A stretch of 64,000 bases of DNA from Chimonanthus salicifolius (taxonomy: Eukaryota; Streptophyta; Magnoliopsida; Laurales; Calycanthaceae), in contig CM023540.1 of the NCBI GenBank assembly GCA_013350335.1, forward strand, positions 21,989,175 through 22,053,174. Reading direction: 5' to 3'. The position numbers and the translations under genes are program-made. The notes under the pieces are model-generated. The model was not told where the DNA came from. It worked only from the letters and a program-made list of their open reading frames with translations, and did not search any database. Shown piece by piece: positions 57,900 to 64,000 of this stretch (positions within the stretch are counted from its first letter, which is position 1; the number at the start of each line of letters is the position of its first letter).

Positions 57900-60348
57900 C
57901 ACTAAAATGAGGGCAAAATGTGTTTTTTAGATTTTTTTAACACAAAATAAAAAATGAAGTGATACGTACTGTATCACCGATTTGTTGATACATACATACA
58001 ATATCGGCCTCTAGGGTCAATTTTGAAACACTGGTTAAAAAAAGAATAACAATTTTTAGTTAATTGAAAATTAAATTATATATGCTTTTCATGAAACTTG
58101 TTTGGAGGGGCAATTTTTTCCTATTACTGCCAGTGCTTACATTACAAGTTCATACACTGGTGTTTTTTTCTGAGAGTTTGATCAGAATCATAATTTTTAT
58201 TTCTAATTTTTCATTCATTAACTTATGAAACCGTTGAGCTTTTGCTTTAGAGAGTACCGAAAAGATTATAAATTATAATTTAAAAGTGATATTTGATAGG
58301 CCACATCATATTAATTTGCACATCAAAGCGTGGGGCCTACCAAATATGGTGGTCATGAGTCATTTGAAAAACTCTTCAGTCAATATGTGGCTAACCAAAC
58401 CTTGTCCACATGGACGTAATTCAACTAGTAATCTCTCGTCTTAGACAACAGTAGGTGTTAGGTTTGAGACTCTATGGCTTCATCTGGTGTGTCATAAGGA
58501 TAATGGATATCGCCCGTGTGGATTTTACATTGGGTTTCAATATTACTTTGATTAATCAATCAAGATATGTCTTTTAAGCCATTCAAAATTACCATTTTAA
58601 TTTTTTATTATTTAAATTTTACATCATTAAAAAATACGATTTGATTGATTCTATCAAAATGATTTTTGGTGAACCGTACACTTCACTATTGGAGTCATCA
58701 CCACTTTGTTTAATGGACCCATGCCTAAGTGCACGTGGTAATACAAGGCACATCTGTGTGCAAGTGATCATCCTTTTTACATCTTAGAATAATATAAATG
58801 AGGAAATTAAAACTGCTACTTTATAATAATGGTACTGATTATTTTTGCTTTCATCTTAAGATTAACACATAATAATATTAAGATGAAACAAACTATTGGA
58901 CATAAACTTTCACCTATCATGACCAGTCCTCGTGCAGGAGTACAAAAATACTTAGGAACATATATTAATTTTCCCTTTCATCTATATTTATATTTAAGTA
59001 TGAACTTTACCAACAGCATCACCAAAGGACAATGTGAGCACTAAATTAAAGTGTACGTGAAAATGCATAGGTAATCATTTTCTTCAACAAAATAATAGGC
59101 ATAACTCAACTCACATGATCCGACTCAAGAAATTAGTGGTTTTGGGTCATGTATTTGTATATTTCAAATCGGGCCAGGTTGAAAAAAAATTCAAATGAAA
59201 TTGAGTCAAATTGGATTGAGAAATTTTAAAACAAACCGACCTAACCCTAGTGTACCAAGTTATAAATCAATGGTAATTAAGGCTGAAATTCAAGTTGAGC
59301 TAACACTCGAGTTAAGTCGGGTTAGAAACCCAGATTGAGTCAAGTTGAGTAATTTGAATCAGATCAAGTTGAGTTCAATAAATTTTAAAATAGTTTGAGT
59401 TGAATTTATTAAATCTAGTCCGACCCATCTTGAATTTCAAAACCTCCAATGTAATTCTAAAAGTCCAACACGCATGAAATTCCTTTTTAAAAATATCTCA
59501 GCCTAAAAATTCCCCCAAACAAACCTTCCAAAAAACAAATTCCCCCAAAACAAGCCCTGAAATGGGTAGAGGAGGTAAAACAAGCAGATGCAACCAAGAG
59601 TAAGAACAGGAGAAAGAATATAGTGGGGAAAATAACAAACAACTGCAGATCCCTATGAATAAAAGTAGAGCAAAAATCCAATGGCAGGCACCAAAAATCA
59701 ATAGCTTTTCAACAACACATGACAATGCTCCTACTCCAAACAAAAGCCGGATTCCATTTCCAAGAACTGGCAAACATTTTTCCTTTTCAGGTGCTGAGAA
59801 ATTCAGCAGAATGAACCAAACGCAGTTACCACTTTCTACTGAAGAGAAAATCCTACAAATACAAATCCTAAGATAAGATTCAGAGAAGAACATCTACTAA
59901 GAGTCCTAAATAATGGTATGTACCAAGTTACCAAGAAAGGAAAATATCACAAGAATGTCCAAAACAAGGAGGACTTTGGCCTATTATCTGGAAACTTTTG
60001 AAAGGGAAAAACAGGGTTAATAGTTAATACATCATGTCCAATTTATGCAAGCAACTATGTGATTATTGAACATTGGATAGACCTCCCTTCCCACGTACTT
60101 ATATACTGAGTAATTCTACGGAGAGTGTCCCTTTAAAGTTGGTATGTACAAGTTTTCCTACCCACATATATCTCTACTGAAATTGCCCTTTGCAATAGAG
60201 TGAGAATCGAACTCAAGACTCTAACTTTCTAAGACAAGTTTATGACTATCATTCCAACTCCTTTGATTTTTTTTCATAACAGTAAAAAATTTATGTTACA
60301 TTATAATAGTATAAATCCATCCACCATTAAATAGTGCTCATGAGACGA
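57900..60348. other. Intergenic DNA with repeat debris
   Basis: Holds ATACGTACTGTATC/ATATCGGCC words (57960-58005), a possible SINE-like TAGGTTTGAGACTC (about 58459), a degenerate GGGTCA/TTGAGT-rich stretch (59100-59440) and, at about 60071-60262, a diverged SINE-A-like segment (GAGAATCGAACTCAAGACTC). The overlapping frames at 59487-59893 are not recognisable proteins. Confidence 0.45.
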
Positions 60349-60538
60349 GGGAATTGACTTGTAAATCGGTACTTTCACATTTACAAGAAATTGGATAATA
60401 ACATCTTAGAGATTTTTTTTCCGTTTTATCCTTAATTTTCTTTTTAAAATGAAAGGGTAAAACAAAAAAAAAAAAAATTATAATTACACCATCCATTTCT
60501 CCATAGATAAAAAAGTACTGATAGTCAAATTAATTTCC
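60349..60538. mobile_element. MITE of the GGGAATTGATT family, 190 bp
   Basis: Left end GGGAATTGACTTG...CGGTACTTT and reverse-complemented right end GGAAATTAATTTG...CAGTACTTT match. The flanks ATGAGACGA and ATGAGCCCA share 6 of 9 bases, a possible diverged 9-bp target duplication. Confidence 0.65.
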
Positions 60539-61425
60539 ATGAGCCCATGATAAACACCTAAACAGGATTCAATATTCCACGTTCTAAGTTCAAACTTCTC
60601 TTTTGAAAAACGGCAAGAGGGAATACCATGTTCTTGAGTACATGAAAAAATAATATAAAAAGAAGAGGAAGACATTTAAAAATATGACAGAGCAGAGTAA
60701 TTGATATATTAAATTGTGGAGCAGTGTTGGCAATGACTTCAACATTCCAGCAGGGAATTCAGGAATTGTACTCGAGCAGTACAAGAAAAAAAAATTCATA
60801 TAAAAAGAACAGGAAAAGTCAAGTCTTTAATTTTTTTTTAATGATTTGGTTAGTAATTTCATTCACAAAAGGGGGAAAAGCCCAAGATATTTACAAAAGA
60901 AGACAAGGAAAAGAGAAGAGATAAAAAAATATGATAAATTGTAAGATAATGATAAAGTAGAAAAAACTAAATATAGAAAAAATTAATGCAAGGATGAGGA
61001 GAAATTACAAAGAAAAAAAAAATAACCTTGTCAAGATTGCTGAAGTAAAGCATATAAAAATTGAAAGTAAAAAACCTGTATTATTGAACTGATCATGATT
61101 TATCTGAGAGAGAAATATCTATGAATCAAGAAGTCTGCATCCATATCACCACAGAAATATGATCTATGTAATTCTTCATCACTTACATGAAAATATTATA
61201 TCAAATCTAAATGAAATTCTCATTAACCTCCAAAATGTCAATGCATTACACTAAAGAAAACATCCAAATGACATGAAATTCCACCAGAAAATTAAAACCC
61301 TGAAATGCAGTGTTATATATGGAACTAATTAGCGATCATGAACATCTTCTACCAACCCAATTCCAAGTTAAAGATAGAATGAATTTGGGGAATTTAGTAA
61401 GAACAATGAAGAAACAGAATTACTG
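60539..61425. other. 3' flank of the calmodulin-like gene
   Basis: AT-rich DNA that should include the 3' UTR of the minus-strand calmodulin-like gene. No other gene is recognised. Confidence 0.45.
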
Positions 61426-61992
61426 TCATTCTCCAATGCTTGATGCTTCTGTCATGTGTGGTGCTAAATTGCGGGTCATCATGTTCTTGAATTCTTCAAA
61501 ATCTATGAGTCCGTTTCCATCGCAGTCGACTCCATTAATCATGTTTCTGCACTCTTCCATGGATCTCTGATCGCCCAAGCTCTTCAATACTTTTTGAAGT
61601 TCTTCCGCTGAAATCGATCCGTTGCCGTCGAGATCGAATATCAAGAATGCAGTCTTCAAGTCCTCCAATATCACCGATGAATCGACGCCATTGGTGTTGA
61701 GCTCTATGAACTCATTCAAGTCGATGAAGCCATCGCCGTCGGAGTCTGCTTCTTTCAACATCCTCTGTAATTCATGTTCAGATGGAGGGTCACCCAAGCT
61801 ACCCATAATCGAACCAAGCTCAGATGATGAGATCTTTCCATCGCCATTGACGTCGAATTTCCGGAAGACTTGCTCTAGTTCTTCAATATGGGTTCTTGGT
61901 GAAGATATCTGGCTAGAAACAGAGCCCTGACGAGGGGAATTTGGAGATGATTTGCGCCTCTTTCGACGTGTGAGAAATGATCGAATGCCCAT
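61426..61992 (-). CDS. Calmodulin-like protein (CML25/26-like), four EF hands, 188 aa
   Basis: Intronless calcium sensor, presumably cytosolic or nuclear, that changes shape on Ca2+ binding and acts on target proteins. Four complete EF-hand loops, each with Asp at 1 and Glu at 12: 47-58 (DVNGDGKISSSE), 83-94 (DSDGDGFIDLNE), 120-131 (DLDGNGSISAEE), 156-167 (DCDGNGLIDFEE). The N-terminal 35 residues are basic (TRRKRRK) then Ser/Pro-rich, unlike calmodulin, and could be a localisation tail. Arabidopsis CML25 is about 186 aa with the same core (FDVNGDGKISS, GNGSISAEEL, TIDFEEFK-type end), so this is the best family match, from memory. The ATG at 61992 is chosen over one at 62118, because the extra stretch is a Phe/Leu-rich translation of a pyrimidine-rich leader. 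Confidence 0.93.
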   Translation of the reverse strand: MGIRSFLTRRKRRKSSPNSPRQGSVSSQISSPRTHIEELEQVFRKFDVNGDGKISSSELGSIMGSLGDPPSEHELQRMLKEADSDGDGFIDLNEFIELNTNGVDSSVILEDLKTAFLIFDLDGNGSISAEELQKVLKSLGDQRSMEECRNMINGVDCDGNGLIDFEEFKNMMTRNLAPHMTEASSIGE

Positions 61993-62829
61993 ATCTTGAA
62001 TAGTTTGATAGAGACAGTTTTCTTTTCTTCGGATGAAGAAGAAAGTGAAAAAAAGGTAATGAAAAAAGCAGAGAAACCCAGAAAGGGAAAAGAAACAATG
62101 GAAGAAGGAAAGGAACAAAGCGAATGTGAAGAGAAGAAAGAGGAATCAGGTATGAATATCTGTTCATAAAAGAGGTGGGTTTGATTTCATTTCCTCCTCC
62201 TGGAAGAGGAGAAGGAAGAAAAACCAAGTTTGTTCTGCAATCCGAATTTCATGGAGAAGATGAGAGAAGAAAGAGGATTACTTGATTCTACAAAAGATAG
62301 AAAAAGAGATGAAGAAGAGAAGCAGAGAAGAAATAGGAGGAAGAAATTGAAGAACGGCGGTAACAAAATCCCTCATTTTTAGCCGATTTGCACTCATTTA
62401 CTTTTCAAATATTTCCAAGGTTGGAATTTATAAAATAAAATTAATTATATTACTGCTATTATTTAAGTCAGGGTCTCTATTTTTAAATTGAATCTGGGTT
62501 GTAGAATGACCCTGGCTTTGGGTAATCTGGCATCTTCTATTTTTAGATAATATAATATAATATAATATAATCATATTAATAATTATGGCTCACGAAATGC
62601 GAACAATGATTCCAACAAAATGGGTAACCTTTGACCCTTTGTTGCAAATATAGGGCACCTCTTGAATGTGTCAATTGTTTATCTTTTTGAGTTGTTGCAG
62701 TTTGATCAGAACTCATCTCGATGAAGAAGATTTTGATAATTTAAAAGATAATTTTATTAAAAATAAAGATATTTTAGATTATAATGAGTAATATATGATC
62801 CTAATAAGGCTAAAAATATATAATATATA
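61993..62829. other. Leader and upstream region of the calmodulin-like gene
   Basis: On the minus strand, 61993-62350 is pyrimidine-rich (CTTCTC-type), as in many plant 5' leaders. A weak TATA-like TTTATAAATT lies near 62427-62436. The rest is AT-rich, with (ATAAT)n at 62549-62572. Confidence 0.4.
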
Positions 62830-62973
62830 GGGTAGTGATTTATGTTACACCAACTTTTAAAGAAAATTCTAATTTTGTCCCTTTTTTCCTCTTTCCCAAA
62901 AGTAAGGATAGAATTAAATTTTTTATCAAAGATTTGCACTGTAAAAAAAGTGGTAGTGCAAAGATCACTATCC
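62830..62973. mobile_element. Small TIR element, 144 bp, GGGTAGTGAT ends
   Basis: Left end GGGTAGTGATTTATGTTAC and reverse-complemented right end GGATAGTGATCTTTGCACTAC are inverted repeats, continuing inward with TTCTAATTTTGTCCC and TAATTCTATCC. Flanks are ATATATA on both sides. Ends resemble those of the GGGTA family, but the interior is unrelated. Confidence 0.6.
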
Positions 62974-64000
62974 ATATATATCTATAATTCAAAAGAATAA
63001 AAGAGATCATTTATGAGCCGCTTGAATTATAAAAAGATAAGAGATATTCTTAAAAAATAGAGATTTTTTAATAATGCGCGGTGGAGTAGTCGATTATCTA
63101 ATATAGAGTCTATTAAATAAGAAAAATTATAATTTAAATATATGATCCACTAAAAATCAATTGAGCCACAATTTAAAAACTATCTGAAATTCGATCGTTT
63201 AAATTATTTTATCAATATTTGAACTTTACAATCTATATTTTTATTATTAATTTAATTAAAATAATAATTGAATTTTTCAGTACACCTATACCACTATTTT
63301 TTTATTTCAACAAACTATATATATGTAAACGTGCCTTGGACGAAATAGTGGAAATGGAGGAACATGACTGACTGATAAAGCACGGCCGCACTAAACGTTG
63401 ATGTGGGATCCTTTTCCCACTTCAGTCATTCAGGAAACTTCAACGAAGATTCCAACCCTGGCCTATTTATTTTCTGATCTTGACCTACCATTTTTAGGTT
63501 TTCTTCTTTTAAAAAATCACACCCTGTGTTTACCATGTGTACCACACAATTAACACTATAATCTAGATTTTAATGGGATCCTATACATCTATTTTCTATG
63601 CTAATGATGATGTTGTCGAGCAGAGGTGAAATCGAGATATTAGATATCGGCCGATATCCATGTCCTCAAATTTTTTATACAAATATATGTGGGGTTTTTC
63701 TTAAAAAAAAATAGTTCAGATTTTTAAAAAAAAATTAGAAAACATAAATATTGACTCTTATAGTTAAATATCATATCGGCCAATATATACTTTTGTTCTC
63801 GAGTGAAAATCAAATTAATATAAAACTTTTTGTTCAAAATTTATTAAATATATAGTATTTGAAGAGTTTGATATTTTATTTGATTTTTTATAAAATAAAA
63901 AAAGGGAGAAAATGACTTGGAACCAAGAAAACTAATTTCAATCTCATATTTAAAGAGAATGCGATTGCCACTACTATTTTCCGTAGAGTTATACAACATG
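62974..64000. other. Intergenic DNA to the window end
   Basis: AT-rich, no gene recognised. ATATCGGCCGATATCC at 63644-63659 and ATATCGGCCAATATATA near 63772 repeat the palindromic motif of the hAT-like element at 9746-11294, without its termini. Confidence 0.5.

Noticed and set aside
59487..59893. 131-codon minus-strand frame rich in Leu, Phe, Cys
   Set aside because: Looks like a membrane protein only because of T/C-rich composition; overlapping frames on both strands and no family match.
61993..62118. N-terminal extension of the calmodulin-like protein from 62118
   Set aside because: Phe/Leu-rich translation of a pyrimidine-rich leader with no counterpart in the family.
1..64000. CRISPR array, operon or prokaryotic-type system
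   Set aside because: Spliced plant genes and plant transposons throughout; the regular repeats have no spacer structure with constant repeats of CRISPR type.

Overview
The window is nuclear DNA of a flowering plant. It is AT-rich, the genes have short exons and AT-rich introns, and LINE, SINE, LTR and MITE-type repeats occupy most of the space. The species cannot be fixed from the sequence; the repeats look like those of a large non-grass genome. One 100-N scaffold gap lies at 32114-32213.

Five genes are supported. Four are on the minus strand: cytosolic glutamine synthetase (13 exons, 357 aa, 15238-21910), a Rubisco-LSMT-type SET-domain methyltransferase (5 exons, 35111-42767, carrying three single-base frame breaks), the condensin I subunit CAP-G (12 exons, 1035 aa, 44081-54942, with one GC-AG intron), and an intronless calmodulin-like protein with four EF hands (188 aa, 61426-61992). 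One small plus-strand gene (32607-32825, 72 aa) encodes a basic protein of unknown function. Exon chains were built by hand: splice sites were chosen so that phase and family homology agree, and total lengths match the families.

Layout: 0-15 kb is repeats (a 3.4 kb solo LTR with TSD, a 1.06 kb inverted-repeat element, a 1.55 kb hAT-like element with a perfect 8-bp TSD and a nested foldback). 15-22 kb is glutamine synthetase, with an L1 3' end and a hAT-like MITE in its introns. 22-32 kb is a repeat desert (foldback, (AT)32, RTE remnant, MITEs, SINE). 32-33 kb holds the small gene. 35-43 kb is the SET gene, whose first intron holds two LINE remnants in opposite orientations. 44-55 kb is CAP-G with an E2F-type site in its promoter. 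55-64 kb holds SINEs, MITEs and the calmodulin-like gene.

The genes do not form a pathway; each is an ordinary single-copy-style plant gene. The SET gene and the calmodulin-like gene resemble the neighbours At1g24610 and At1g24620 (CML25) of Arabidopsis (from memory), so 35-62 kb may be a conserved block with CAP-G between them. No novel enzymatic system was found. The unusual material is in the repeats: several TIR/MITE families represented two to four times in 64 kb, two tRNA-derived SINE families, and a regular array of paired 10-bp palindromes in a CAP-G intron.
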